Shown here piece by piece: positions 17,554 to 26,429 of a DNA stretch of 64,000 nucleotides. The position numbers and the translations under genes were made by a program. Origin of the DNA: Streptococcus parasanguinis (GTDB lineage: Bacteria; Bacillota; Bacilli; Lactobacillales; Streptococcaceae); assembly GCA_905188195.1 (NCBI GenBank), contig CAJJKY010000005.1:62001-126000 (forward strand). Reading direction: 5' to 3'. Under the pieces are notes generated by a model. That model was not told the DNA's origin, made no database searches, and saw only the letters and a list, made by a program, of their open reading frames with translations. Position 1 is the first letter of the stretch. Each line of letters starts with the position of its first letter.

Positions 17554-17666
17554 TTTTTGATGATCGTTCTCCTGTAGTCATCCTATTATACAGGAATTCG
17601 GAATTACTTTCATCTATTTTCTGCAAATTTTCAAAATAGTGTTTTCTCCCTAAATTCTATCCAGAT

Positions 17667-17695
17667 TTGAAAGTATCGCAAAATTAAGGTACAAT
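17667..17695 (+). promoter_or_regulatory. Predicted promoter of slrA
   Basis: TTGAAA at 17667-17672 and TACAAT at 17690-17695 with a 17 bp spacer, 32 bp before the start codon. Confidence 0.65.
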
Positions 17696-17727
17696 AGAAA
17701 AAGACAACTATGTTGGAAAGGAAGAAT

Positions 17728-18573
17728 ATGAAAAAATTAATCGCACTACTATTATTTTCCGGCTTGGCTTTGACAGCTTGTTCGTCTAATAAGACTGACG
17801 CTAACTCTTCAAGTTCAAGCAAAGAAAAGACAGAGCAAACAGCAACTTCTAGCTCTAGTGAAAAAGATCAAAAGAAAATTGAAGAAGAACAAAAGAAATT
17901 AGAACAACTGCGCAAAGATTTTAACGATGCCATGACCAATGAAAATGCCGTCTTCCCACAACTCTCAACTGATGTGGCTGAAGACGAAGCAGAGGTTAAA
18001 ATCACAACGACTGAAGGCGACATCACTGTGAAGCTCTTCCCTAAATATGCGCCCCTTGCAGTTGAAAACTTCTTGACCCACGCAAAAGAAGGCTACTACA
18101 ATGGCTTACTCTTCCACCGTGTTATTAACAACTTTATGATCCAAACTGGGGATCCTAAGGGAGACGGTACGGGTGGCGAGTCCATCTGGAAGGGCAAAGA
18201 CAAGTCCAAAGATTCAGGTACTGGTTTTGAGAATGAGTATTCTCCATACCTTTACAACCTTCGTGGAGCCCTTGCCATGGCCAATTCTGGTCCAAATACC
18301 AATGGTAGTCAATTCTATATCAACCAAAATAAGGATGATATTTCAAGTAAACTCCCAACTGACCGCTTCCCAGCTAAGATCATCGATGCTTATAAAAATG
18401 GTGGAAATCCAACCCTCGATGGTGGTAACTACACTGTCTTTGGCCAAGTGATCGATGGCATGGATGTGGTCGATAAAATCGCCTCTGCCGAAACCGATGA
18501 TAAGGACAAACCAAAAACAGATATCAAGATTGAAAAAATCGAGATCTTAAAAGACTACAATTTCAAGAAATAA
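17728..18573 (+). CDS. slrA: Cyclophilin-type peptidyl-prolyl isomerase lipoprotein (SlrA type)
   Basis: A surface lipoprotein with cyclophilin fold that isomerises prolyl bonds outside the membrane. The start at 17728 follows GGAAAGGAAG. The signal peptide MKKLIALLLFSGLALTAC ends in lipobox LTAC with Cys18. A serine-rich and charged linker spans about 20-75. The cyclophilin domain shows FHRVINNFMIQTGDP, the insert GTGGESIWKG and the NTNGSQFYI motif. The 281 residues are slightly longer than pneumococcal SlrA. It is monocistronic with promoter and terminator. Confidence 0.93.
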   Translation: MKKLIALLLFSGLALTACSSNKTDANSSSSSKEKTEQTATSSSSEKDQKKIEEEQKKLEQLRKDFNDAMTNENAVFPQLSTDVAEDEAEVKITTTEGDITVKLFPKYAPLAVENFLTHAKEGYYNGLLFHRVINNFMIQTGDPKGDGTGGESIWKGKDKSKDSGTGFENEYSPYLYNLRGALAMANSGPNTNGSQFYINQNKDDISSKLPTDRFPAKIIDAYKNGGNPTLDGGNYTVFGQVIDGMDVVDKIASAETDDKDKPKTDIKIEKIEILKDYNFKK

Positions 18574-18575
18574 TG

Positions 18576-18602
18576 AAAAGAGAACCAAAAGGTTCTCTTT
18601 TT
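18576..18602 (+). terminator. Intrinsic terminator of slrA
   Basis: AAAAGAGAACC/GGTTCTCTTTT stem with aaaa loop and T run, directly after the stop codon. Confidence 0.9.
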
Positions 18603-18626
18603 CTATCAAATGTAAATTTTTCTTAG

Positions 18627-18760
18627 AAACTTTCCTTAGGTGAGTACGGACGTCAGCGAACTTCTGCGAAGTTCCATGACTAATTATTGAGCCTAAGGTC
18701 TCAATAATTCCGTGTGCCTGAAACAAATCTGTTTCAGGCACTTTTCTCACTGCGGAATGT
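18627..18760 (-). repeat. Family A repeat, copy 2 (inverted orientation)
   Basis: Reverse complement of the 1919-2050 element, with the same three hairpins and imperfect inverted ends (ACTTTCCttagGTGAG at one end, CTCACtgcGGAATGT at the other). The GGAATGT end differs from the GGAAAG of the other copies. The stretch 18761-18855 that follows is AT-rich and shows no feature I can support. Confidence 0.85.
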
Positions 18761-18855
18761 TTCGGTCATTACTTGACTAAATTTAAAAATAAAATCATTT
18801 AGATTTTTTGAATTAGATGTACCGCCTTATGTAAACAACAAAATTTCTTCATTCT

Positions 18856-18881
18856 AAAAAGCGAGACAAGTTTCTCTTTTT
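18856..18881 (-). terminator. Terminator of the ABC-F gene
   Basis: AAAAAGAGA/TCTCgCTTTTT stem-loop with T run on the minus strand, directly after the ABC-F stop. Confidence 0.75.
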
Positions 18882-18885
18882 GTCT

Positions 18886-20427
18886 TTACGTCAATTCATT
18901 AAAGTCCCAGATTTGGTCCATCCAGCCTTCATAGAAATCTGGCTCGTGGCAAACCATGAGAATCGATCCCTTGTACTCTTTCAAAGCCCGTTTCAATTCT
19001 TCTTTGGCATCCACATCCAAGTGGTTGGTAGGTTCATCTAGTACCAAGACATTGTTTTCACGGTTCATCAAGAGACAGAAGCGTACCTTGGCTTGCTCTC
19101 CACCGGATAGCACCTGGATTTGGCTCTCGATATGTTTGGTGGTCAAACCACAGCGGGCAAGGGCGGCACGGACTTCCGCTTGGTTGAGAGCCGGAAAGGC
19201 ATTCCAGACTGCTTCAAGCGGTGTCTGACGATTGCCTCCTTCGACCTCTTGCTCGAAGTAACCAAGCTCTAGGTAATCTCCACGCTCGACTTCTCCAGCA
19301 ATCGGTGGGATGATTCCCAGCAAGCTCTTCAAGAGAGTGGTTTTCCCGATCCCGTTGGCCCCGATGATGGCAACCTTTTGATTGCGTTCAAAGGTTAGGT
19401 TCAAAGGCTTGGTCAAAGGACGGTCATAGCCAATCTGGAGATCCTTAGCCTGGAAGATAAAGCGTCCCGGAGTCCGGGCATTTTTAAATTCAAAGGATGG
19501 CTTTGGTTTCTCACTTTGCAACTCAATGAGTTCCATCTTGTCCAGCTTTTTCTGACGAGACATGGCCATATTCCGTGTAGCCACACGCGCCTTATTGCGG
19601 GCTACGAAATCTTTCAAATCAGCAATCTCTTTTTGCTGGCGCTCATAAGCCGCTTCCAATTGCGATTTCTTCATTTCATAGACTTCGAGGAATTGGTAGT
19701 AGTCTCCGGAATAGCGGGTTAACTGCTGATTTTCCACATGGTAGACGATGTTGATCACATCGTTCAAGAAAGGAATATCATGGGAAATGAGGACAAAGGC
19801 ATTTTCATAATTTTGCAAGTAGCGTTTGAGCCAATCGATGTGCTCTGCATCCAAGTAGTTGGTCGGCTCGTCTAGTAGCAAGATATCAGGTTTTTCTAGT
19901 AAGAGTTTGGCCAAGAGGACCTTGGTCCGTTGCCCACCTGACAAGGAGGTCACATCCGTATCCATCCCAAAGTCCATAACCCCAAGAGCACGCGCCACTT
20001 CATCGATCTTGGCATCTAAGGTATAAAAATCACGACTTTCTAGACGCTCTTGGAGTTCCCCAACCTCTTCCATCAGAGCATCGACATCAGCTCCTTCTTC
20101 AGCCATGGCCATATAGAGGTCATTGATGCGAGCTTCAGCTGTGAACAACTCATCAAAAGCGGTCCGTAAGACATCGCGAACCGTTTGTCCTTCTTCTAAG
20201 ACCGAATGCTGGTCCAGATAACCTGCTGTCACATACTTAGACCACTCCACCTTGCCTTCGTCAGGTTGCATTTTACCAGTCACGATGCTCATGAAGGTCG
20301 ATTTCCCCTCACCATTGGCCCCGACAAGACCGATATGCTCTCCCTTTAGCAAACGGAAGGACACATCCTCAAAAATCGCCCGGTCCCCAAAACCGTGACT
20401 CAAATTTTTCACTTCTAAAATACTCAT
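18886..20427 (-). CDS. ABC-F family ATP-binding protein (YkpA/YbiT-like)
   Basis: This soluble protein of 513 residues has two ABC ATPase domains and no membrane part, as in ABC-F translation factors that act at the ribosomal E site. The first domain has Walker A GANGEGKST at 36-44 and signature LSGGQRTK. The linker near 240-310 is basic. The second domain has GANGIGKTT and LSGGEQAK. The start MSILEVKNLSHGFGDRAIFE resembles the YkpA/YbiT subgroup. Nothing suggests an antibiotic-resistance subtype. It is monocistronic. Confidence 0.9.
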   Translation of the reverse strand: MSILEVKNLSHGFGDRAIFEDVSFRLLKGEHIGLVGANGEGKSTFMSIVTGKMQPDEGKVEWSKYVTAGYLDQHSVLEEGQTVRDVLRTAFDELFTAEARINDLYMAMAEEGADVDALMEEVGELQERLESRDFYTLDAKIDEVARALGVMDFGMDTDVTSLSGGQRTKVLLAKLLLEKPDILLLDEPTNYLDAEHIDWLKRYLQNYENAFVLISHDIPFLNDVINIVYHVENQQLTRYSGDYYQFLEVYEMKKSQLEAAYERQQKEIADLKDFVARNKARVATRNMAMSRQKKLDKMELIELQSEKPKPSFEFKNARTPGRFIFQAKDLQIGYDRPLTKPLNLTFERNQKVAIIGANGIGKTTLLKSLLGIIPPIAGEVERGDYLELGYFEQEVEGGNRQTPLEAVWNAFPALNQAEVRAALARCGLTTKHIESQIQVLSGGEQAKVRFCLLMNRENNVLVLDEPTNHLDVDAKEELKRALKEYKGSILMVCHEPDFYEGWMDQIWDFNELT

Positions 20428-20484
20428 GCTTGACTCTCTTTCATTGATTTCACTCGTATGATTATATCATCTTCACTGCAAAAT

Positions 20485-20509
20485 GAAAAGGGAGCCCAAC
20501 TCCCTTTTC
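20485..20509 (-). terminator. Terminator after the ArsC/Spx-like gene
   Basis: GAAAAGGGAG/CTCCCTTTTC stem with five-base loop, just past the stop of the 20512-20865 gene. Confidence 0.75.
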
Positions 20510-20511
20510 TT

Positions 20512-20865
20512 TTACAAACCTAAGTCTGCGTACGGTTTCCGGTAGCCCACTTGAACTACTTTTCCGTCTTTGACAAGTAGAGGCCGCTTGATCAGCATAC
20601 CATCTGAAGAAAGGAGATCCGCCGCTTCTTTCACTGTCAGTTGATCCACCTTATCTTTCAAACCGAGTTCCCGGTATTTCATTCCGCTAGTATTGAAGAA
20701 AGACTTGATTGGTAGGCCAGAAGCTGCCATCCATTCTTGCAATTCTTGGCTAGTCGGTGTTTCTGTGACGATGTTTTGGCTTTGAAACTCACATTGGAGA
20801 CCATCCAATTCTGATTTAGCCTTTCGACAAGTCGAACATTTTGGGTATTCAATAAAGGTATACAT
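20512..20865 (-). CDS. ArsC/Spx family thioredoxin-fold protein
   Basis: The 117 residues start MYTFIEYPKCSTCRKAKSEL, with the CxxC pair C10/C13 of the arsenate reductase/Spx family, and contain the RPLLVKDGKVVQVGY loop near the C-terminus. It resembles YusI-like proteins, for which no clear substrate is known. No arsenic-resistance genes are nearby, so an arsenate reductase role is not supported. It follows ogt by 5 bp. Confidence 0.85.
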   Translation of the reverse strand: MYTFIEYPKCSTCRKAKSELDGLQCEFQSQNIVTETPTSQELQEWMAASGLPIKSFFNTSGMKYRELGLKDKVDQLTVKEAADLLSSDGMLIKRPLLVKDGKVVQVGYRKPYADLGL

Positions 20866-20870
20866 CGCTT

Positions 20871-21362
20871 TTATTTCTCCTTCCAGGTAATTCCTTCATG
20901 GTGTAAGAGCCAGCGTTTGCGATCGAGTCCAGACGCATAGCCCGTCAGTTGTCCATCTTTTCCCATCACGCGGTGGCAAGGGACTAAGATCGTCAAGGGA
21001 TTGCGTCCGACAGCCTGTCCTACGGCCTGGGCTGAACCACAAGAAAGATCCTGGGCAAGCTGTCCATATGTCTTGGTCTCACCATATGGGATCTCTCGCA
21101 ATAACTGCCACACCCGCTCTTGAAAAGCTGTCCCTTGCGGTGCTAGTGGAAAGCTGATAGCGATTGGATCCCCCGCAAAATAGTGGTCCAACCACTCCTT
21201 CACCTTCTCATGATAGAGATGGACCTGCTCCAGCGCCCCATAGGGATCAGGCGCCTCCTCTTTCGGATCATAAAAATCAAGCTCTACAAGGCCTTCTTCG
21301 CTGACAATGATCGAAAGAAGCCCCATAGGGCTTTCATAAAATTGTTTAAGATAGAGAGTCAT
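20871..21362 (-). CDS. ogt: Methylated-DNA--protein-cysteine methyltransferase
   Basis: A suicide DNA-repair enzyme that takes the alkyl group from O6-alkylguanine onto its own cysteine. The active site PCHRVMGKDGQLTGYASGL is intact, as is the DNA-binding helix PYGETKTYGQLA. From the ATG at 21362 it has 163 residues, the family length. A longer frame upstream overlaps the GNAT gene and is foreign to the family. The start overlaps the end of the GNAT gene by 17 bp, so the two are probably coupled. Confidence 0.93.
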   Translation of the reverse strand: MTLYLKQFYESPMGLLSIIVSEEGLVELDFYDPKEEAPDPYGALEQVHLYHEKVKEWLDHYFAGDPIAISFPLAPQGTAFQERVWQLLREIPYGETKTYGQLAQDLSCGSAQAVGQAVGRNPLTILVPCHRVMGKDGQLTGYASGLDRKRWLLHHEGITWKEK

Positions 21363-21927
21363 TGTAGGCCGCTTCTGCTCTTTGGTCCCAGCGGTCCTCT
21401 TCTGAGACCACTTGGAATAGACTCGTTTCTGCTTTTCGTTTGATCTTTTGATAAGCCAGACGGACTCCATCAATAGGGACCTTCCCACAATAATGGTAGC
21501 CCAATTTTTCAAGCAAATGTTGCATGACCAGATTATCCGGGTGCGTATCGCAACGGAAATCTGGCCCTTTTTCTCCTTCGATTAAACCTTGAAGGAAGGT
21601 CTGAGCCACCCCTTTGCCAGCAGCTTCTTTGGCTACAGCGACGCGGTGAAAAGTGACATACATATAGTTGTCATGCTCCCACTTGCCATCGTAAATCTCA
21701 TTATAGGCCGCTTCGTTGCACTTGTAGACAGCTGCATAGGCGACAACTTCCTGATCTTCAACGGCCACATAGCCACGACTTTCTAGAATATCCTCAAAAA
21801 TGATCTCTTCATCTGGATAGCCATCCTGCCACTGGTCGACCTGCCTTTGAGCCAGGCTTTCCTTGGCATCTTGGATGATTTCCATAATTCGCTTAATCTC
21901 GTTGGGATAAGCCATTCTAATTTCCAT
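21346..21927 (-). CDS. GNAT family N-acetyltransferase
   Basis: The 193 residues start MEIRMAYPNEIKRIMEII, with the acetyl-CoA loop RVAVAKEAAGKGVAQTFLQG at about 96-115 and a later LLEKLGYHYCGKVPIDGVR. This is a standard single-domain GNAT layout with unknown substrate. It lies between rsmI (18 bp upstream on the minus strand) and ogt (overlapping), at the end of the tmk-holB-yabA-rsmI series. Confidence 0.88.
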   Translation of the reverse strand: MEIRMAYPNEIKRIMEIIQDAKESLAQRQVDQWQDGYPDEEIIFEDILESRGYVAVEDQEVVAYAAVYKCNEAAYNEIYDGKWEHDNYMYVTFHRVAVAKEAAGKGVAQTFLQGLIEGEKGPDFRCDTHPDNLVMQHLLEKLGYHYCGKVPIDGVRLAYQKIKRKAETSLFQVVSEEDRWDQRAEAAYNDSLS

Positions 21928-21944
21928 CCTGCTTCCAACCTTTC

Positions 21945-22802
21945 CTAGTCTTGATGGTAACGAGCATAGAGCTCACTCTTTTGCAGGCCGTATTGTTTGG
22001 CGACCTGTTTAATTGCTTGATTTTTCTTCATGCCCTCTTGGACCAAGGTATCGATCTCTTGGATCAAGTCGACCTCTTCTAGGTCTAGCTCTTCTTCCTT
22101 GGCTCCTTCGACGATCAAGAGACACTCCCCTTTGAGGGGATTTTCTTCAAGAAATGCGACTAACTCAGAAATACTGCCGCGAGTATATTCCTCGTAGATT
22201 TTGGTTAATTCACGAACCAGGACGACAGGACGATCCCCATAGACAGCCAACATATTCTCTAAGGTTGCCTTCACTCGATGGGGAGACTCATAAAAGATCT
22301 GAGTCTCCGGATAGGCCACTTTTTCTTGAAAAAAGGCCTTCTGTTGCCCCTCTTTGCGAGGCAGAAATCCATAAAAAATATGAGGTTGAGGGGCTAGACC
22401 ACTGGCAATCAAACCCGTTATACCCGCACTAGGACCAGGCACAGCTACGACAGGAATCTCTCGTTCAATCGCTGCCTTGACCAGATCATGACCGGGGTCA
22501 GAAATACTAGGGAGTCCTGCATCTGAGACTTGTGCCACATCCTTTCCTGATTCTAAATGGGCGATCAGATCTGGAATTTTCTCCATGGCATTGTGCTCAT
22601 GAAAGCTAGTCTGGGGTGTCGCAATCTCAAAATGCTTGAGCAAGAGGCCTGTATTTCTAGTATCCTCAGCTGCGATCAAGTCGACATCCTTTAAGGTCTG
22701 GACCATGCGGTAACTCATATCCTCCCGATTGCCGATCGGTGTTGGGACCAGGTAAAGCACCCCTGTTTTCTTTTCCCCTTTAAAACTTCGTTGGATCTGC
22801 AT
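21945..22802 (-). CDS. rsmI: 16S rRNA (cytidine(1402)-2'-O)-methyltransferase
   Basis: RsmI uses S-adenosylmethionine to methylate the ribose of C1402 in the ribosomal P site. The 285 residues show the tetrapyrrole-methylase fold with LYLVPTPIGNREDMSYRM, AEDTRNTGLLLKHF, VSDAGLPSISDPGHDLV and PGPSAGITGLIASGL. The ribosome site GGGAG precedes the ATG. It begins 2 bp after yabA, in the conserved order tmk-holB-yabA-rsmI. Confidence 0.97.
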   Translation of the reverse strand: MQIQRSFKGEKKTGVLYLVPTPIGNREDMSYRMVQTLKDVDLIAAEDTRNTGLLLKHFEIATPQTSFHEHNAMEKIPDLIAHLESGKDVAQVSDAGLPSISDPGHDLVKAAIEREIPVVAVPGPSAGITGLIASGLAPQPHIFYGFLPRKEGQQKAFFQEKVAYPETQIFYESPHRVKATLENMLAVYGDRPVVLVRELTKIYEEYTRGSISELVAFLEENPLKGECLLIVEGAKEEELDLEEVDLIQEIDTLVQEGMKKNQAIKQVAKQYGLQKSELYARYHQD

Positions 22803-22804
22803 GC

Positions 22805-23125
22805 TTACTCCCTAAATAACAACTCGTCACAAAACATACACTCTTCATCGTTCTCACGGCGTTGACCATAAGAATAAGTGCAAATATGAAAACCGTCGTT
22901 GTAAATACGTTGCAAATTTTCACGACCATGGTGTTGTGACTTTGCGGATGAAGTCTTCTCAACTTCCCCCAAACGCTCTCTCAATTTATCATTTTCTAAG
23001 CGAAGAGCTGTATTTTCTTCGATGACTTGTTTCAAATTTTTCTTGATGGCTTCGACTTCAGCCAAGGTGACCAACAAATTCTGAGAAAAGCCGTCTAAAG
23101 CATCAAATAATTCTTTTTTATTCAT
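22805..23125 (-). CDS. yabA: Replication initiation control protein YabA
   Basis: YabA binds DnaA and DnaN and limits re-initiation of replication. The 106 residues have an N-terminal coiled-coil (about 1-55, with EVEAIKKNLKQVIEENTALR). A C-terminal zinc site is formed by HHGRENLQRIYNDGFHIC and CMFC (His and three Cys). It lies between holB and rsmI, as in other streptococci. Confidence 0.95.
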   Translation of the reverse strand: MNKKELFDALDGFSQNLLVTLAEVEAIKKNLKQVIEENTALRLENDKLRERLGEVEKTSSAKSQHHGRENLQRIYNDGFHICTYSYGQRRENDEECMFCDELLFRE

Positions 23126-23134
23126 TCTGACTCC

Positions 23135-24028
23135 TTAACTTTCTAAGCTCAAAACCATATATTCTAGAGCATTTTGAAAAGAAACATTGGCCTTCCACAT
23201 CCTGCGAACAAGACTCAATTTCTCAAGCAACTGCTGGGATCGACTCAAGCGCAACTGCTCTTCTAAAGCCAACTCCATCAAACGAAAGGCCTGGCTTTGT
23301 TTTTCCTTATCATCTGCTAAGCTTACCAATCGAGTCACTTCCAAATAGGCGCGATTCAAATTGGATTGACAACGTTCGATGAACTGATCACAAACTTTTG
23401 CTAGTTCAAAAAACGTAGCATTCTTTTTTTGCTGCTCTGCCTCTTCGAGACTAAAACTAAAACGAGCTACTAAATTTGCCTGTGATTTGATCAAGCCTTC
23501 TTTTTCTAGCAGTTCGGTTAGGTAGGCTTGCTTTTTAGGAAAATGGACCTGCTGGGCCCGACTCTTGATGGTCGGTAAGATCAAGTTTTCATCGGAAGTC
23601 AACAAGAAGAGATAGATCTCACTCTGGGGCTCCTCCATGACTTTTAAGAGAGAATTGGCCGCATTGGTATGCATCTTATCCGCATCTTGGACGATAAAGA
23701 CCTGCCGACTTCCTTCAAATCCTGATTGAGAAAATTCTTGAACCAGCGAGCGAATGCGGTCAGTCTTAATGATTTGGTTGACTGGACGCACGATCTTTAC
23801 GTCTGAGAATTCTTCTTCTTCAATCAAGCGGCAGGAACGGCATTTGCCACAAGGCCAGACTCCCTGCAAATCTTCGCAAAATTGACTTTGAGCTAGCAAG
23901 AGGGCCATCTCAAAACTGGCAAAAGAACCCGTAAAGAGATAAGCATGACTGAGCTGTTTGTGTTCCAAGATCTGGGTGAAGCGCTCCACCAATTCTGGCT
24001 GGAGCTGTTGGATCTCTTCTAGCTTCAT
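23135..24028 (-). CDS. holB: DNA polymerase III delta' subunit
   Basis: Clamp-loader subunit of the replicative polymerase. The 297 residues contain the AAA+ part with HAYLFTGSFASFEMALLLAQ, a zinc cluster CEDLQGVWPCGKCRSC, the segment QDADKMHTNAANSLLKVMEE and the SRAQQVHFP sensor region. The usual Walker A lysine region is altered (GSFASFEMA), as is common in delta' subunits that do not hydrolyse ATP. The start overlaps the tmk stop by 4 bp. Confidence 0.95.
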   Translation of the reverse strand: MKLEEIQQLQPELVERFTQILEHKQLSHAYLFTGSFASFEMALLLAQSQFCEDLQGVWPCGKCRSCRLIEEEEFSDVKIVRPVNQIIKTDRIRSLVQEFSQSGFEGSRQVFIVQDADKMHTNAANSLLKVMEEPQSEIYLFLLTSDENLILPTIKSRAQQVHFPKKQAYLTELLEKEGLIKSQANLVARFSFSLEEAEQQKKNATFFELAKVCDQFIERCQSNLNRAYLEVTRLVSLADDKEKQSQAFRLMELALEEQLRLSRSQQLLEKLSLVRRMWKANVSFQNALEYMVLSLES

Positions 24029-24663
24029 TTCAATATCCCCAAGCGATTTTCTAAAACAGCCAAGACATCCGCAAAGACTGCTTCAAAGGATTGACTGGCA
24101 TCGATTTTCACAATGCGCTCTGGTTCCTTTTCATACAAGGCCAAATAACCTTGTCTGACTTTTTGGTGAAGCTCCAAACCTTCCAAATCCAAACGATTGA
24201 CTTCCCGCTCTTGGTTTTTGGCAATTCGGGCGAGCCCTTCTTCAACATCCAGATCAAAGTAAAGGGTGAGATCTGGTTTAAGACCATCTGTCGCAAATTG
24301 ATTGAGCCACTCGATATCTTCCACACTCAGACCGCGACCATACCCTTGATAAGCGACCGAGCTATCAATAAAGCGGTCCATCAAGACGATTTTCCCAGCT
24401 GCTAGGGCTGGCAAGACACGTTCCACCAAATGCTGCCGGCGACTAGCAATATAGAGCAACAACTCGGTCTTGGCATCCATACTAGTATGGTCTGGATCTA
24501 AAATGACTTGGCGGATCTTTTCTGCAATGTCTACACCGCCTGGTTCACGGGTTGTAATAAAAGGAATTCCTTTTTCTTCAAGTAGAGGCAAAACGGCTTC
24601 TAGGACCGATGATTTCCCCGCTCCTTCTGGACCTTCAAATGAAATTAATGTACCGTTTACCAT
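24025..24663 (-). CDS. tmk: Thymidylate kinase
   Basis: Phosphorylates dTMP to dTDP. The 212 residues start MVNGTLISFEGPEGAGKSS, with the P-loop at about 11-18, and contain the DR(F/Y) motif LMDRFIDSSVAYQGYGRGL. The lid region REVNRLDLEGLELHQKVRQGY is present. It is the first gene of the tmk-holB-yabA-rsmI-GNAT-ogt-arsC-like run, all on one strand with minimal gaps. Confidence 0.97.
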   Translation of the reverse strand: MVNGTLISFEGPEGAGKSSVLEAVLPLLEEKGIPFITTREPGGVDIAEKIRQVILDPDHTSMDAKTELLLYIASRRQHLVERVLPALAAGKIVLMDRFIDSSVAYQGYGRGLSVEDIEWLNQFATDGLKPDLTLYFDLDVEEGLARIAKNQEREVNRLDLEGLELHQKVRQGYLALYEKEPERIVKIDASQSFEAVFADVLAVLENRLGILK

Positions 24664-24812
24664 AGTATCCTCTTTCTAGTTTTCTTCTTTTTATTTTACC
24701 AAAAATAAGGGTAAAAATCTTGTATTTTAGGAGAGAAAATTTTTCAAAGTCATTTTCATTTTTTCACTTTTTTGTTACAATGTTCTTATAAAGTTTTAGG
24801 AGACAACCTATC

Positions 24813-25700
24813 ATGTTTAAATTTAAAGATATTCTGGCTATCATTTTGGGGGCCGGCATTTTTTCGTTTGGGATCTATTTTTTGGTTATTCCCTTTCACT
24901 TCTATGAAGGAGGAGCGACAGGGATTACCTTGATCACCTATTACCTCTTCAAAATCCCCGTATCCCTGATGAACTTGCTGATAAATATCCCTCTTTTCGT
25001 TCTGGCTTGGAAACTGCTGGGCAAGAAATCTCTTTATCTGAGCTTACTTGGGACTTTCTCGGTTTCGGCATGGATGGCAATTTTTGAGGCCATGCCCCTC
25101 AGCCACCACTACCACCACTTTATCTTTACAGCCTTTAAAGGAGATATTCTGCTTGCCTGTATCGCCTCAGGGGTTGTGCTTGGTTTGGGGCTAGGGATCA
25201 TCTTCAATGCTGGAGGAACCACTGGAGGAACCGATATCCTCGCTCGCATCTTTAATAAATACACTTCCCTCAGTATGGGAAAGCTCATGTTGATTGTAGA
25301 TGCCATTGTTCTGACAACTGTGGTCATTGTCTTCCAAGATGTCCGTACCGCTATGTACACCCTCTTCTTTATCCTGATTGACACCCTTGTGATCGACTTG
25401 ATTGGAGAAGGTGGTTTTGCTGGAAAAGGCTTCCTTATCGTCACATCTAAACCAGAAGAAATTGCCCAAAAAGTATCCGACGATCTGGGTCGCGGGATTA
25501 CCTTTATCCGCGGGATGGGCTATTACAGCCGTAAGGACCTGGATATCGTCTACTGTGTCGTTTCACGGAATGAGATGAAACAAATGAAAGACATCATCAA
25601 TCAGATCGATCCATTCGCCTTCATCACCATTTCTGAAGCCCATGAAATTCTGGGCGAAGGCTTTACTTTAGATAAAGAAAAACAACCCATTACCCGTTAA
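24813..25700 (+). CDS. YitT family membrane protein
   Basis: The 295 residues have five to six membrane helices in the first 200 residues (DUF161 part, with NAGGTTGGTDILARI). A C-terminal soluble domain (DUF2179 part) contains RGITFIRGMGYYSRKDLDIVYCVVSRNEM. Such proteins are widespread in Firmicutes and have no firm substrate. AGGAGA lies before the start. The gene is divergent from tmk and convergent with the CBS-ACT gene. Confidence 0.88.
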   Translation: MFKFKDILAIILGAGIFSFGIYFLVIPFHFYEGGATGITLITYYLFKIPVSLMNLLINIPLFVLAWKLLGKKSLYLSLLGTFSVSAWMAIFEAMPLSHHYHHFIFTAFKGDILLACIASGVVLGLGLGIIFNAGGTTGGTDILARIFNKYTSLSMGKLMLIVDAIVLTTVVIVFQDVRTAMYTLFFILIDTLVIDLIGEGGFAGKGFLIVTSKPEEIAQKVSDDLGRGITFIRGMGYYSRKDLDIVYCVVSRNEMKQMKDIINQIDPFAFITISEAHEILGEGFTLDKEKQPITR

Positions 25701-25703
25701 TAG

Positions 25704-25741
25704 AAAAAATCAGACTGGATTGTCATCCACCCTGATTTTTT
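25704..25741. terminator. Bidirectional terminator between yitT-like and CBS-ACT genes
   Basis: AAAAAATCAG..TGGAT/ATCCA..CTGATTTTTT stem with A and T runs on both sides, so it can serve both convergent genes. Confidence 0.85.
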
Positions 25742-25742
25742 A

Positions 25743-26399
25743 TTAAATTGCTTTTGCGGTTGTTCGAGTGATTTCATCGACTTTCAAACCGTTGGCTTCA
25801 AATTTACTACGGATTCCTTCTAGATCTGTCACCCCATCAATTTGAACTTCGATAACCACACGATCATCTTTGGTTGGGATATTGACTGTATTGGCGATGT
25901 TATACCCTTCTTCTACAATCAAGTGAATGATTTGTTCTAGAACTCCAACCTTATCTTCTGTCACAAAGCGAACACGAACTCCTTCTTCTCCATAACCGGA
26001 TACTTCAAGGAAGGCACGGAAAATATCACGGTCTGTGATGACACCAGATACTTGGTCATTGTCCACGACTGGAAGAATTCCCACCTTGTTCTTATACATG
26101 AGGTAGGTCGCATCTTCTAAGCTCGCAAATTTAGAGACGGTAATGACATCGCGAAGCATGACATCTTTAACCTTAGTCTTGTTCAACAGATAGTTCATCT
26201 CGAAAATAGACAAGCTTGTTGCTTTAGATGGACTTGCTTCTGCAATCGTACCTTCTGTCACCAAACCAACCAATTTATCGTTTTCAATGACTGGCAAACG
26301 GTGCAAACCTTGTTCGCGCATCAAATCTGCCGCGTGGGCAATTGTAGTATCTGGACTAATGTAAACCACTTTACGTGTCATAAAATCTTTAACAGCCAT
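25743..26399 (-). CDS. CBS-pair plus ACT domain protein (AcuB-like)
   Basis: From the ATG at 26399, preceded by AGGAGA, the 218 residues comprise two CBS motifs (about 7-60 and 75-135: MTRKVVYISPDTTIAHAADL and VMLRDVITVSKFASLEDAT). An ACT-like domain follows (about 140-210: VRVRFVTEDKVGVLEQIIHL). CBS pairs bind adenine nucleotides and ACT domains bind amino acids, so this is probably a small cytoplasmic sensor. Its partner is unknown. It lies beside the branched-chain amino acid transporter operon, which invites but does not prove a link. Confidence 0.85.
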   Translation of the reverse strand: MAVKDFMTRKVVYISPDTTIAHAADLMREQGLHRLPVIENDKLVGLVTEGTIAEASPSKATSLSIFEMNYLLNKTKVKDVMLRDVITVSKFASLEDATYLMYKNKVGILPVVDNDQVSGVITDRDIFRAFLEVSGYGEEGVRVRFVTEDKVGVLEQIIHLIVEEGYNIANTVNIPTKDDRVVIEVQIDGVTDLEGIRSKFEANGLKVDEITRTTAKAI

Positions 26400-26429
26400 A
26401 ACAAGTTCTCCTATGCTTTTATTAGTTTT

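Noticed and set aside
18547..18750. Small frame crossing the family A repeat on the minus strand
   Set aside because: It lies mostly in the repeat and the slrA terminator and has no ribosome site or similarity.
20512..20865. Arsenate detoxification gene
   Set aside because: The CxxC protein is in a DNA-repair and acetyltransferase neighbourhood with no ars genes.
21363..21512. N-terminal extension of Ogt by 50 residues
   Set aside because: It reads through the GNAT gene in another frame, and the family start is MTLYLKQFYESPMG at 21362.
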